Source of the DNA: Hippasteria phrygiana
Lineage: Eukaryota; Echinodermata; Asteroidea; Valvatida; Goniasteridae
Direction of reading: 5' to 3'
Length of the DNA: 64,000 nt
NCBI GenBank assembly: GCA_037893225.1
Contig: JAZGUH010000362.1
Coordinates: 1,279,501-1,343,500, forward strand
The notes under the pieces were generated by a model, which saw only the letters and a program-made list of their open reading frames with translations, ran no database searches and was not told the origin of the DNA. Within the stretch, counting starts at the first letter, position 1, and each line of letters opens with the position of its first letter. Below are positions 22,201 to 32,082 of the stretch, piece after piece. Both the position numbers and the translations under genes were made by a program.

Positions 22201-25200
22201 GTAAATTGTTTGCCTACTTACATTCGCTATTTTTTTAAGAAGAAACCTCCGTTGTTTTTACAAGTTCCCTTCGCGATTACAAGTTCCCTTCGGTGCGTGA
22301 TTTCCTATCACCGTGATGAAAACACGTGTGTAATGCTCAATGCAGCAATGCTGTACTGGTTCCCATCGCGCCGTTCCCGTCGCGCCGCCCACTAAAAGTG
22401 CCAAAGAAGGCATGATGGAAATGCGGCAACCAGTCTATGCATTATGGCTGACCAACATTTAGCATAACACTGCAGAGTGCACTGCAGTTCCAGGTCAGAT
22501 CTGACATCGTAAACATGCCAAATATACATCGATGGAGAAAGAAGATCTCTGCAAGTTAAATTAATTCACAGAACTTGATCTCTCGTCTGTGTATGTATTT
22601 TCCGTGTTCATGAATGTATTTCGAGGTTGTACCGCTTACGGTACTTGAAGTAATAGCGCAGCGTGTTTCCCCGACATTTCCTGCCGCAACACGAGGTTCG
22701 TCGCCCGCCACAGAGTGCATCACGCACGCTTACCGCGCGACAAACGGACAGTGTTGGCCAGTTTCCCGTCTTTGCTGGCGTTGTATGTGCATAGTGTTGT
22801 GTGTATTATGCACGACCTAAATTCTCCATTATTTTTAAGAATTATCGACCGTAAATATTTTTGACATTAATTAAGGCAAGTTTTTATCACTTTTGTGGCC
22901 ATTTTGTATAGCTTTTGTAGCGTAAATGGAAATAGTTCAGACTGAAATTCACACATTCACCCAATCAATCAGGACACAAAAGAAATGGGAAAAAATAACA
23001 ATCCGACCCACCTACCCTATTTTCCAAAGGCATTTAATCGGAAGCAGAACTAATTTGTTTTGCCTAAAAAAGAAAGATTTACTTTCTGCACGTGCGTACA
23101 GCAAGCCGGCTGTAGATCTGACTTGATTCACGTCAATTGACTTACGAGAAAATTGAAATTAAATGCAGTATAAAAGTAGATGTTTCAGATGCCTGAAATT
23201 TGACATCGATGTCGCAATCGTTCCAGGCTTGGTATAATCCTGCAGGGCTTATGTGACTAGGCCTACTTACGAGTTACGATGTCGTGCAATAGCATTGGTA
23301 TTTCGAAGGAGCCCCGGACAGAGCCTCACGTGCACTGCACACATGGAGCGGGTGCCGTGTGCTGATTGGACGGCACGTGTGTGAGGTGGACTCACTGAAC
23401 TGCCCACTCCCGCTGCCCCAGTGTCGGAGCACGTTCACTCTCTCAAGATCAATATTACTCCCGCCCGCTCTTTTTTTTATCATACCGCGTAGCTAGTTTG
23501 GCCGCAGCGTAAACCGCAGTTCACATTCCATTGACAGACTATACTAAGCAACAAGATAGCTATAGATAAGATACAAACAGCGTTGGCTGACCACATTATT
23601 GATACTTTCCATTCACTGCATTTTTGTTGACGCATTGTTTTCAAAACACCGCCAGACGGATCGGGTCTTTCGAGCCGGAACAGAGTTTGAAATGGATCAA
23701 ATTGTCTTTATTTATTTATTTATTTTTTTTTTTTGGTATGAAACCCAAGAGGTTTACGGTTAAATTCACTAGATTATTTCAGAGAGTAATGAAATGATCA
23801 TCCGCTGCAGGTTTACCTGTGAAATATTTCCGCAAGTTGCCATCAATTTCTTTTTCGGAGCTAAGTTTCAAAAGTGAAAAGTTTCAAAATGGCGCCCCAC
23901 AGTTAAATTTAACGACTGTTCCATGGATTTTTAATGTTCTAAAAGAGTCGTCTTAAAAACGGCATTCAGCCTCGTCCATGATGTATAAAACAAATAAAAC
24001 ATTGCGCAGCTACGTACTGTTTTGTGAAATGGATCGCAAGGATGTAGCGCAGATGCGCAACATTTTTATAGCGTAAGTCCTATGCCATGGCGTAAGTTGC
24101 GCACGGTTTCGTGAAATCGGCTGGTGATCTTTAGTACATCCAGGTGATGAAATCGCCACAAAAAAAGGTCCCAGTCATAATTAGTCTGGATTTCGATTAA
24201 AATATTATGAATCATCAAAATCAGCTGGCCTTGGTTTCAAACTGGTTTTTTTCTTTGAGAAAGAACTTGCTTAACCCCTTGCCACCGGTTGACACAAATA
24301 CGTGCGGATTGAAAGTTGCCACTTGGCCGGTTGACTACTATTTGTGCCAATCTCTGCAGTTATTGGGGTTATTGTGTACATTATGCTTGGCTGCACAAAC
24401 ATCTTGTTTTTGTTTCGCTTGGCTGCACAAGCCGGCCTGGCACCCCGGCACCCCCCATATGATATCCGAGGTCAAGGGGTTAAGTTTGAAGTGTTAGGCC
24501 AGCTAATTTTGTTGATTTGTATATTTCAGGTCAATCCAGCCCAGTTAATAGCAATTTGGACCAATTTCATTAATTTTCATGTTGAAACGTTTTGAAATGT
24601 ACTGCATATAAAGAGTTTCAAACACCACTCATTTGAAAATGGGTATTACAAGGTTGGTGTCACAATAATTCCAATTTTGACTGCAATTTACTCTCGTTGA
24701 ATTTTTTTGCTCACCACAGATTTTATACAGCACAAACTACAAAAGTCACTCACCGATTTTTGAGACCTACATGATGATTTTTGGGCATGGTTTCACCCCA
24801 TTTCAGATGTACAGTACACCAAATCTGGAGAGACTTCACACCCAAGGTCACAGACCTTAGCTGTGAAGTCTAAAATCATCCCGTAGGTCTCAAACTTGGT
24901 GAGTGAGATGTTCAATTCTTTTGGTCTGCACTGAATACAATTAATTTAGAGGTACATAAGCAAATTCAGAAACAAATTCAGAAACATTTTTTGGAAACCG
25001 CACCACCAGCCTTGTAATAGCCATTTTCAAATGAATGGAAGTTGAGAATTTTTTATATGTACTACATGTACATGCCAAAATGTAAAACAAATATAACGAG
25101 GGTCAAAATCAAAACTACGCCATTGTCAACTTTTGCCATGGCATAGCGTACTAACCATAGTCACAACAAGCCATAGGCTCGCTCTGTCCAAATTACTTGG

Positions 25201-27022
25201 CTACGGCTTGAAATTACACACAAGTCTATTATGATGTGGCTGCAGCCACTACCATAGGCATGTGTATAATTTCAAGCCGCAGCCAAGTAATTCGGATGCG
25301 GCCATATTTTCCTCGGACAAATCTTGCAAATGGTCGGGAAACGTCCAATGTCTGAGAGTAATTTCACTCTCTGATACAGTGTATATCTACTTACATATAT
25401 CAGCATCCACGCTATTTTGTTATGCATTGAAGAACATTGATCTCAATAACGGTTAAAGGTAGTATACACCATTTGCTTTTGCTGTAATTTTCAGAAATAA
25501 ATGGATTTGGGGGTTAGTATTTTATACGGTGCTAGCAAAAACTGAAACACTGACCTGTTTGTGCGCATAGATGATGGGAAAACTGTAGTTTGCGTAGAGA
25601 GAGAAAAATTCTGTTCTAGTAGTCTGGTTCCCTGACCATACTTTAGACAAAACGGAGCAACTTATAGATGTCAGGGAATTATCAGATTGGCGAACCTGAC
25701 TATTTCCAACGACTGTCAGCCGACAATCATCAGAAATCTTTATCCCCAATAACCTTTGACCTTTGAGATACCGAACTGGCTTATTAGAAGCTCGTTTTGC
25801 CTTTTCCCGACGTAGTGTATATGCAACACTGCTCAGTGCGTTCCGAGAGCCTGTGGGAAAAATTCACAGGCTATTTCTTTCCACGGGCTCCCGGAAGGCA
25901 CTGAGCATACAGTGCTCCATATACATGATGTCAGGGAAGGTAAAAAAAATCTCTCTTCTAAGTTTTATCCGCCCGACGCAAGCCCCTCCCGCTTTACCCT
26001 GGATCCAATCCCACTGCATGCACAGCATGAGGAAGAGAGAGGGACTTACATGTTCGTGGACTTCGCCACCAATCTCCTTGGAGAGTTTCAGGTACTTGCC
26101 AAGGTGCTCCGCGAGGAAATCGTCATAGGCAGTTATGAAAGGCGGTGTCTCTGGAAAAGTTGTCATGCATTAACAGCCCATTAATATATATATATTTTTT
26201 TTTTTTTTTTTGCAAGTTCCCCCTAAACAAGGCTATTAGCGACTTTAGGGACTCTCCACACAAGTCAATGTGACAAAGTATGCAATCTGATGCGTCTGGC
26301 AGGGTTCTAGCAAACATGCCCTGGAGGGCGGATTGCCGAGAGAAGTCTGCGTTATTTTGCAGTTTTACGAAGATTGCATATTGTAAAATAACAAAGCAAA
26401 ATATTTATGCCATGGAATAACAAAAAAAGTGACTTTAGGGAACTATTTGTTATCAAGTCCCCTCTAGCCCACTGGTGCCATTTGTCTAAAAGTCATCGCT
26501 GCAGGCAGCAAACAAATCTGACGTCATGCCACAAACTCCACTTTTGTGTCTAGCGCTCGACACAAAAGGTGCAAGTTGTTAATTATGACGTCAGATTTGT
26601 TTGCTGCCCGCAGCCACGACTTTTAGACAAATGGCACCAGTGGACTAGAGGGGACTTGATACGAAATAGTTCCCAAAAGTCACCTTGATGTTTTATCATG
26701 GCAGAAATAATTGGTCGTTTTATTTTACAATATGCAATCTACGTAAAACTGCAGACTTCTCCCTGCAATCACCATCCTCTTTAACCACACCGAAAGCCGT
26801 TGCTCCTTTTTAGAGTCTTCTATTGATTCAAAAATGGTCAACTTTGGGGAGGGGAAAGGAGAGGGGCGTCTTACCTCCGCTAGCTTTCCTAGCCACGCCC
26901 TGCAATACGATGATTGCATCATTCAGTTTCTTTGCCGTGGCCTTGTCAATCTTGTCCGACTCGGCTTTCAGGCTACCGCCGAGCGTCGTCAGCTGACAAA
27001 CGAGCGCGCTGACATCTGCCAT
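16117..27022 (-). CDS. CAP: Adenylyl cyclase-associated protein (CAP/Srv2), N-terminal half, six exons
   Basis: CAP binds actin monomers and, with cofilin, recycles actin in the cytosol; its N-terminal helical-bundle domain also oligomerises. Six exons join in frame: 27022-26875, 26150-26050, 21701-21624, 20422-20279, 19782-19697, 16222-16117 (663 nt, 221 codons). All junctions are GT-AG. Seen motifs that match the family: YLKLSKEIGGEV (residues ~74-85), the RRGSKV...GWV segment, PGMYLKEM...FYGNRVIKEYK, and YVDNYLTTGLIWN at the end. The peptide aligns to animal CAP without gaps from exon 2 to exon 6. The start ATG has a strong context (AAACCATGG). The first ~25 residues align to the family N-terminus, but both RLE motifs are altered (QLT, SLK). 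The proline-rich, WH2 and CARP exons were not found in the remaining 16 kb and presumably lie to the left. Introns are packed with mobile elements. Confidence 0.95.
16223..17704. other. CAP: CAP intron 5, right part: no repeat recognised
   Basis: AT-rich intronic DNA on the exon 6 side of intron 5, with no credible coding or RNA feature. Confidence 0.55.
17705..18179. mobile_element. TIR element with AAGTTCGATCAAGGAC ends
   Basis: Inverted ends AAGTTCGATCAAGGACTATA with GTTAACCAC (left) and GTTAACCATTGGTCCTTGAT with CGAACTT (right). It lies inside CAP intron 5. No coding capacity and no clear target duplication. Confidence 0.7.
19010..19082 (-). mobile_element. pogo/Tigger-like terminus
   Basis: Reads AACGAACATTG...CAGTGGAACGCCTCTATAAC on the minus strand, with repeated GCTATACCGAAC words. 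Compare 20518-20600. Confidence 0.5.
19101..19583 (+). repeat. 44 bp minisatellite, 10-11 units
   Basis: Unit starts occur every 44 bp from 19101 to 19541 (TATATTTAGCTTCCACCCTG, then CTAAATACGACAAAATCCAA and CAGG). Single diverged units occur at 18400, 57600, 62530, 62580, 62890, 62940 and 63940, showing that the array grew from a dispersed-repeat unit. Confidence 0.96.
19697..19782 (-). CDS. CAP: CAP exon 5 (86 nt)
   Basis: Acceptor TTCCTCAG|GAG and donor GGAAA|GTAAGT, phase 0 in and phase 2 out. Encodes EPKPGMYLKEMYDQSLFYGN followed by RVIKEYKG. Confidence 0.95.
20102..20150 (+). repeat. (GGAGGG)n microsatellite
   Basis: Seven or so GGAGGG hexamers with one AGAGGG. G-rich strand with quadruplex potential, in CAP intron 4. 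Confidence 0.95.
20279..20422 (-). CDS. CAP: CAP exon 4 (144 nt)
   Basis: 48 codons, phase 0/0, acceptor CTCGGCAG|AAG, donor ACTGTG|GTAAGT. Contains FKPLHLLVEEVTNFADSRRG and then SKVINQL...GCIGWVTV; RGSK and GWV are family-conserved. Confidence 0.95.
20518..20600 (+). mobile_element. pogo/Tigger-like terminus
   Basis: Starts CAGTGGAACGCCGCTATAAC and repeats CTATACCGAACATTCGGC. Only one end is recognised. Confidence 0.5.
20785..21540. mobile_element. TIR element with GAGTAGCTCACCCGGATC ends
   Basis: Left end TGGGTGTATTCGAGTAGCTC and right end AGCTACTTGAACGCACCCA are inverted; the ACCCGGATCGACTCGGGT block inside the left end pairs with ACCCGAGTTGATCCGGGT at the right. It hosts a second element at 21001-21415. 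Located in CAP intron 3. Confidence 0.75.
21001..21415. mobile_element. Nested TIR element with GGCGATTGTGTAGTTA ends
   Basis: Inverted ends GGCGATTGTGTAGTTA and TAACTACACCATCGCC, with AGAGGGGCCAT inside the right end. A copy in the opposite orientation is at 32083-32530 and a fragment is near 36615-36640. Inserted in the 20785-21540 element. Confidence 0.75.
21624..21701 (-). CDS. CAP: CAP exon 3 (78 nt)
   Basis: Exactly 26 codons, phase 0 on both sides, with acceptor TTCTTACAG|TCA and donor CCCAG|GTTAG. The peptide starts SLLVQKCYTLQQECLQIAAN. It fills the gap between exons 2 and 4 in a CAP alignment without insertion or deletion. Confidence 0.93.
21744..24123. mobile_element. 2.4 kb inverted-repeat element in CAP intron 2
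   Basis: Ends CAGCCGATTTCACGAAACC (21744) and GGTTTCGTGAAATCGGCTG (ending 24123) are perfect inverted repeats; GCGCAAC/GTTGCGC words continue inward. The interior has no transposase-like frame. A hAT-type terminus (TAGGGCTGTGCGTTCACGGG) starts near 21863 and looks like an insertion whose other end is not visible. Target duplication not evident. Confidence 0.65.
24275..24479. mobile_element. piggyBac-like MITE in a TTAA site
   Basis: 205 bp flanked by TTAA at 24271-24274 and 24480-24483. Ends are CCCCTTGCCACCGG and CGAGGTCAAGGGG. The surrounding sequence GAGAAAGAACTTGC|TTAA|GTTTGAAG is the dispersed repeat seen uninterrupted at 18864, so this is a direct before/after picture of a TTAA-targeted insertion. 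Internal CTTGGCTGCACAA words recur in the relatives at 63501 and 1226. The piggyBac assignment rests on TTAA and CCC...GGG ends. Confidence 0.8.
24628..25040. mobile_element. Foldback element, ~410 bp
   Basis: Outer arms contain ATTTGAAAATGGGTATTACA with AGGTTGGTG, paired with CACCAGCCTTGTAATAGCCATTTTCAAAT in reverse. An inner pair is ACTCACCGATTTTTGAGACC and its inverse near 24880. No coding capacity. Confidence 0.7.
25190..25302. repeat. Hairpin (imperfect palindrome) ~110 bp
   Basis: CAAATTACTTGGCTACGGCT then TGAAATTACACAC pairs with its inverse GTGTATAATTTCAAGCCGCA then GCCAAGTAATTCGG. Probably a small MITE. Confidence 0.7.
25475..25735 (+). repeat. R2 family fragment
   Basis: Matches 2037-2300 block by block from TTTGCTGTAATTTTCA to GTCAGCCGACAATCAT, with an extra AACTGTAGTTTGCG insertion. 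Confidence 0.6.
26050..26150 (-). CDS. CAP: CAP exon 2
   Basis: 101 nt, entering in phase 1 and leaving in phase 0. Acceptor CTTTTCCAG|AG, donor CAT|GTAAGT. Encodes TPPFITAYDDFLAEHLGKYL and then KLSKEIGGEVHEH, the most conserved part of the CAP N-terminal domain. Confidence 0.95.
26249..26325 (+). repeat. Dispersed repeat, uninterrupted copy
   Basis: Contiguous version of the sequence split at 13519 by a foldback-like insertion. Lies in CAP intron 1. Confidence 0.8.
26331..26770. mobile_element. Foldback element with GATTGC...GCAATC termini
   Basis: 440 bp with long inverted arms. Outer arm: GATTGCCGAGAGAAGTCTGC and AGATTGCATATTGTAAAATAA. Inner arm: ACTTTAGGGAACTATTTG to CAAATCTGACGTCAT. 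It carries two ACGTCA motifs. A diverged 237 bp relative is at 49196-49432. Located in CAP intron 1, 100 bp from exon 1. Confidence 0.85.
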
Positions 27023-27041
27023 GGTTTATCTCAGGAAGACT
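26875..27041 (-). CDS. CAP: CAP exon 1 (coding; ATG at 27022)
   Basis: The 5' end is a splice acceptor (TTTTTCACTGCAG before 27041), so at least one noncoding exon lies upstream. The ATG at 27022-27020 is followed by 49 codons plus one base, and the donor is GCGGAG|GTAAGA. The N-terminal peptide begins MADVSALVCQLTTLGGSLKA. In the family this stretch has two RLE motifs; here they read QLT and SLK. Confidence 0.9.
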
Positions 27042-27794
27042 CTGCAGTGAAAAAGGGCAGGTACAAAACACATGTATTAATATGTCCAAGTTTCTCAGTA
27101 GTTTGCGTAATTATATTCTGTCTCCCGGTAAATCCATCATAATTCCATCCTAAATAGGCGTGCACCTGAAACATAGAGTCTTGGTTTGCTTACATGCGTG
27201 CTTTTCTATGGCCCTACAAGGTGCCTGGTACCCTGAGACTACCATAGACTTGTGCGCATGTAAGCTGAGTGTGACGTCATTATGTTTTAGGTCTATTCTG
27301 AACTGTTACAATCTGTTATTTGTGTACATAATGTATCTATTTTAAGGAGATTTAATATCATAAATGTATTTGAAATCTACATATCTATTTATATATACTT
27401 CATCTCCTGCATATACTGTAAGCAAACCTATTTATAACTAAATTTGTATTTTTTTTGTATTACTATAGTATTGCCTTGCATTTTTTTTTTTTTCATTTTG
27501 CATATATATATGTACATGTATTTATGTTGGCATGGCTACATTTGGAGAGCCACTCGATTGTGATTTAGTTCACATTTGGCAATCCTTCAGGGGTGTTACC
27601 ATGTCATGTTTTGTTTTTATGTCATTTTTTCATCTGTGTACTGTACCTTTTTATGTTTGCCCTGAGAAATAATAAATGAAATGAAATGAAATGAAATTAA
27701 TCATAAACTTCAACACCAGTGTTCAACAGCATTCACTGCAGTGTGCAAATTTACAGACTGGGAAGATATGTAAATTGTACTTGTTAAATGCAGT
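27042..27794. other. CAP: Upstream CAP intron or 5' region
   Basis: AT-rich DNA beginning with the polypyrimidine tract and CTGCAG acceptor of CAP exon 1 (on the minus strand). It holds a short (ATGAA)n run at about 27673-27700. No upstream exon could be identified. Confidence 0.5.
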
Positions 27795-27905
27795 TGAAAC
27801 AGGAATGGGTCGAGTATGCACAGGAATGCGCATATAGACGACAACCGGCCAGGAGGTATTTTTCAAACCGCGGCTATGGCCGTCGTCCGTATTCAAAAGA
27901 TTAAA
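27795..27905 (+). mobile_element. Partial copy of the TTAA-type MITE (GCATATAGACGACAACCGGC)
   Basis: Shares GTATGCACAGGAATGCGCAT, ATAGACGACAACCGGCCAGG and TGGCCGTCGTCCGTATTCAA with 52200-52306. Terminal TTAA sites are not clear here. Confidence 0.65.
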
Positions 27906-28174
27906 TTAAATTGAATTTAATAAACAGAAATTCCTGCATCTGTTTGTGGCAGTGTGTTAAGATCATGGTCTTCCAACAATTGTATGTTTTTGGAAGATTG
28001 CAATCTCAATGTCACACCCTTGACTGGCACATGCTGTGATCCGTCACACTCACAGCAGGATCAGTGCATACTTTCGCAGCTCCACCAGATGTCACATAAT
28101 TACTATACATAATTCACAAGTACATCTTTCAAATCACACTATATGTACATGTACATTATATATGTACGAAATGT

Positions 28175-28420
28175 AGCGCAGTTCATTTTCGAATTTAGTA
28201 TTCGATTATTCGAATCTGGGTTTGACCGAATATTCGATACTTTTCACGTGTCTGCTTGAACTGCATGCCGTGCCGGTAACAATTTGCACGCAAAGCACGC
28301 CGGTGTTTAACGGGCGACGATCGACATTTTCTGCATGCGCCTTTTATATCAAGATCGTTGAACGGGTATGTATAAACGTTCTGATAACAAGAAACCAACT
28401 TTAAGTATGCATTTTGGCAT
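28175..28420 (+). mobile_element. hAT-type element, left end fragment
   Basis: CAGTTCATTTTCGAATTTAG, ATTCGATTATTCGAA, GTGCCGGTAACA and ACGTTCTGATAACAAGAAAC match the left part of the complete element at 53252-53743. The right end is missing. Confidence 0.65.
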
Positions 28421-29017
28421 TAATTATTTTGTAAATGCCATTGTAAAAGACGGTGGCATTCAGTGCGGTTGCTTGCACTTGACCAAGGCTAGCAACAAAG
28501 CAACGTGCCCGCGCAGATGCGCTACAGGGTTTGACCTTATTGCAAACAATTGCCATACCCCTCGATCTCAAGACGAGTTCGCAAGCGTGTAGGTACGTAC
28601 ATTGTACACTGGGAATAAGACGTTGTTTGCACTTGACAACGTACGGCGCACAGGGTAAATTGCGCGGAGCGGAGATGTCATGTCGGGGTTTAGAAAACGG
28701 TCAAAGAAACGACACATTTAGTGCATGTATGTATCTTTCTATTCCTCCATGGTACATCATGATACATTATATACTATTCTACCCTCCAATAATTGGAAAT
28801 AACTGGAATTTCGAGCAAAGTAAACTGGACAAATCCACACGTAATGCGGCCAAAAGGAACATATATCGCGATATTCTTCGGTATATCAAATTCCCCGATA
28901 TTCCGGTGTTCTTTTAAAGGGGGCCGATATGATTTCCGATATGAAAAAAATATCGAAATATCGGGAAATATCGTCATATCGAACAGGCTTAGTTACGACA
29001 AACTTGGAAGCAAATAC

Positions 29018-29312
29018 CAGGGGTGAGATTGGCCGAAAATGAAACCGACGAAATCTGCAGTGTTTTAGAGTCACTGAGAACCCCCGAGCAATGTAGGGTC
29101 TATGGTTTATATTTGCCTAAAGGCAGCCCTTAAAATACCCGTTTCTATTGGTCTACAATGTATACCCACTTTTACAGGTAAAAACACCTTTGGGTTTAAC
29201 ACCTCGGGAATTCCAGATTTCAAACGAGATTCCTTCAAAATTCTGAGATCATTAAAAAAAATCCTACAAAAAATCCTGCAATCAGGAAAAATCTTGACAA
29301 ATCTCACCCCTG
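29018..29312. mobile_element. hAT-type MITE with CAGGGGTGAGATT termini
   Basis: 295 bp; ends CAGGGGTGAGATTGG and CAAATCTCACCCCTG. The 6 bp word AAATAC directly flanks both sides (29012-29017 and 29313-29318). A similar end (AAAAAATCC...CAAATCTCACTCCTG) is near 14855-14890. Confidence 0.75.
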
Positions 29313-29731
29313 AAATACACTGCAAGCAAGTCTAGTATTTAGTTTTTTTGGTGTGGTGTTTTAACCGTTTACACTACATACATTTGTAGGTTTCTAGATA
29401 CTGTACACCATTTTTTTCAGGATCTGTACACGTACAGATCCATACAATACATGCAAGGTTGTAAGAAAATAGAAAACCATTTGCTTCACTGCCACTTGAT
29501 TTGCTAGCCTGCAATCCATACAGTCGCGCAGGCTTTCTAAATACCAACTATGCGCACCAGGCTGCAATTCACTGCAGAACAGCTGGACTTCCAAGTTTAT
29601 TTTGACTCTCCATTATGCACACTATATTTGGTGAATCCTGGGTTTGTCATCTGTCATGCCTTTGTACACAGCATACATTTGTACCATCGTATCCACTCAG
29701 ATTGGGAATTATGGCATAGTAGTTAGTATGT

Positions 29732-30009
29732 GGTTCATTCCATAAATTTGGGGTCCAAAAGTGTGACATTTTTTGGCGTCCCCGTTACACCTGACCTGTG
29801 TAATTTCCCATCAAGTATCATTTAAAATTCACTTCGCACTATTTTTTACTTGTTTGGCAGGTACTTTGCTTTACATTATCACTCTTGGAGATAGAAGGCA
29901 TTTAAGAATGTGTCCTGAATTGCAAAATCTGTCACTTTGGAACAGGGACACCAAAAATGTCGGACACCAAAAATGTTGCACTTTTGGAACCCAAATGTAT
30001 GGAATGACC
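29732..30009. mobile_element. MITE with GGTCATTC-type termini (uninterrupted)
   Basis: 278 bp relative of 14193-14802 without the inner hAT-like block. Ends GGTTCATTCCATAAATTTGG and CCAAATGTATGGAATGACC. Internal CACCAAAAATGT is duplicated. Confidence 0.8.
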
Positions 30010-30631
30010 AACCAGTGTGTGTGATAGCAGAAAAAAAAACATAATGCTGAATAGACTGGACTACATTTTTACATAAATACATGTACTTTATGTTTTTAGC
30101 ATTGTTCATGTAGGCTAAACTGTATGTGTCCTTAGAAAATTACACGTGTTTACAACAAATACCTACACCCCCTGCTTACATGTGAACTGTTAACTCCTTT
30201 TATTGACCAAAGAGATTTTTCTGGCTTTTAAATGTCTTTTTCGACCTAATTAGCTGGAAATTGAAAGACGAGGGATTTTTATTTCATTTATTTCATTTAT
30301 TAATTTCGCAAGTAAAATATGCAAAGAAAAACGGAAAAAACACAAGTGTTAAACATAAAAACTATACACAAAGCAAAAAAACACATAAATTACAATAATA
30401 ATGACAATAAATAGGAATAATATTAATATAATACAAAAAAAACATAAGTAGCACACTTGCTGGATTAAAAAAAAAAAAAGTTAACTAAATTACTATCAAG
30501 TTGCTCTGCACTACACAATCACCAGTATTTTGGTGGTCGTTTTAAGGGTGAAATCTGATGTTTTTGCTGGGTCCTTTTTTATTTTATTATTATTATTAAC
30601 TGGAGGTTGATCCAGATATTTGCATTGGAAC
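30010..30631. other. AT-rich DNA with a fragment of the neighbouring foldback family
   Basis: Poly-A/T-rich sequence. 30527-30580 (CAGTATTTTGGTGGTCGTTT then TAAGGGTGAAATCTGATG) matches the inner arm of the foldback element at 31565-31615, so another partial copy abuts it. Ends with the left 9 bp target repeat CATTGGAAC (30623-30631). Confidence 0.6.
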
Positions 30632-31734
30632 TAGTCCGAGTAACTTGGCCCCTTTATCGCCTTTTTTAACATTTGGACATGATCTGGCGATAGTAGGGTC
30701 CAAGTCAAGTGTGTGCTATTGACTTTAAATTAATCAAATTTGTCTGAAGACCCAACAAAAACATCCGATTTCACAATTAAACGGGCACCAAAATACTAGA
30801 TGCGCCACCTCAGGTACAAGTGGAGTTCCATGATTAAGTGGAGGTACATGTACGAAGGTTCACTTACCATCCGGATAAAAAGTAAAAATTTACCGTTCAA
30901 TTCCGGAGAGCACCCGCAGGGCATGTCATCTTGCACTTTACACTGTCACAATGACTGTAGAGTTCAAATATCGTTACCCCTTGACCTTGCATGATGTCAC
31001 TCCTGCCCACGCATGCATAAATGCACCGCCCAGCTTCTCGTATGCCAGCGACTGTTTCTTGAACGGTATAATAGAGGTATGCGTGTCGGTCACTTCGAGA
31101 AGACACGCGTGAGACTCAGTTTGTGTGTTGTTTTGTTGTGCATTATTATTGGGGCAGACACACCAGATACTTGGAATGAAATGAAAATCAAGCAGTTTGA
31201 TCTTAACAAGAACTACCTCCCCTATTAACACAACAAAACAACACAAGAGACAAAACCGAGTCTCACGCGTGTCGTCTCTAAGTGACCGACACGCATATAT
31301 ACCACGACCCTCTATTATACCGTTCAGGAAACATACAAGAAGCTGGGCGATACATTTAAGCATGCGCACGCAGGAGTGACATCACGAAAGGTCAAGGGGT
31401 AACGATAGTTGAACTCTAGTCTACAGTATCAAGTGCAAGATGACATGCCCTGCGGGTGCTCCCCTGAATTAAACAGTAAATTTCACTTTTTATCCGGATA
31501 GTAAGTGAACCTTAGTACCTCCATCTTAATCATGGAACTCCACTTTGTACCTCATGTGGCGCATCTAGTATTTTGGTGGCCGTTTTAAGGGTGAAATCGA
31601 ATGTTTTTGTTGGGTCTTCAGAAAAATTTTGATTAATCTAAAGCCAATGGCACACACTTGACTTGGACCCTACTATCGCCGGATCATGTCCAAATGTTAA
31701 AAAAGGCGATAAAGGGTCCCAGTTACTCGGACTA
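30632..31734. mobile_element. Large foldback element, 1.1 kb, 9 bp target duplication
   Basis: Two arms of about 500 bp each form one long inverted repeat, starting TAGTCCGAGTAACT and ending AGTTACTCGGACTA. It is flanked by the perfect 9 bp repeat CATTGGAAC (30623-30631 and 31735-31743). Arms pair through GGCGATAGTAGGGTCCAAGT, GTGGAGTTCCATGATTAAG and GAGACTC...ACACGCGTG. Long inverted arms with a 9 bp duplication are typical of Mutator-like (MULE) foldback elements. No transposase. Confidence 0.88.
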
Positions 31735-31782
31735 CATTGGAACCTACTAATCCCCAGAACATAGACCTTATCACAAATACGT

Positions 31783-31892
31783 CTTGGTTGAGATGTCACA
31801 ATGGTTAAAAGGGATTGTGGGAAGGAACTGCGCACAAAAATTGCTCCCATTTCCTTCCCACAATCCCTTGTGACCATTGTGACGTCTCAACC
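31783..31892. mobile_element. Small palindromic MITE
   Basis: CTTGGTTGAGATGTCACAAT with GGGATTGTGGGAAGGAA pairs with TTCCTTCCCACAATCCC and ATTGTGACGTCTCAACCAGG. A loop of ~20 bp separates the arms. Confidence 0.8.
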
Positions 31893-32082
31893 AGGTCTAT
31901 GTCCAAATGTTTAAAAAGCGTTAAGTAGGGTCCAAGTTAGTTACTTAGACTACCCCAGTCTCAGGTCAGGGAACGGGCCTGGCATGCATGGAAAGTGAAA
32001 CAACTTACAAGTTAAGACTTTTCACAAAGGCTTTGGGCTTAGGACCTACATGTATATCAGAAAAAAAGTGACGTCGGGATAT

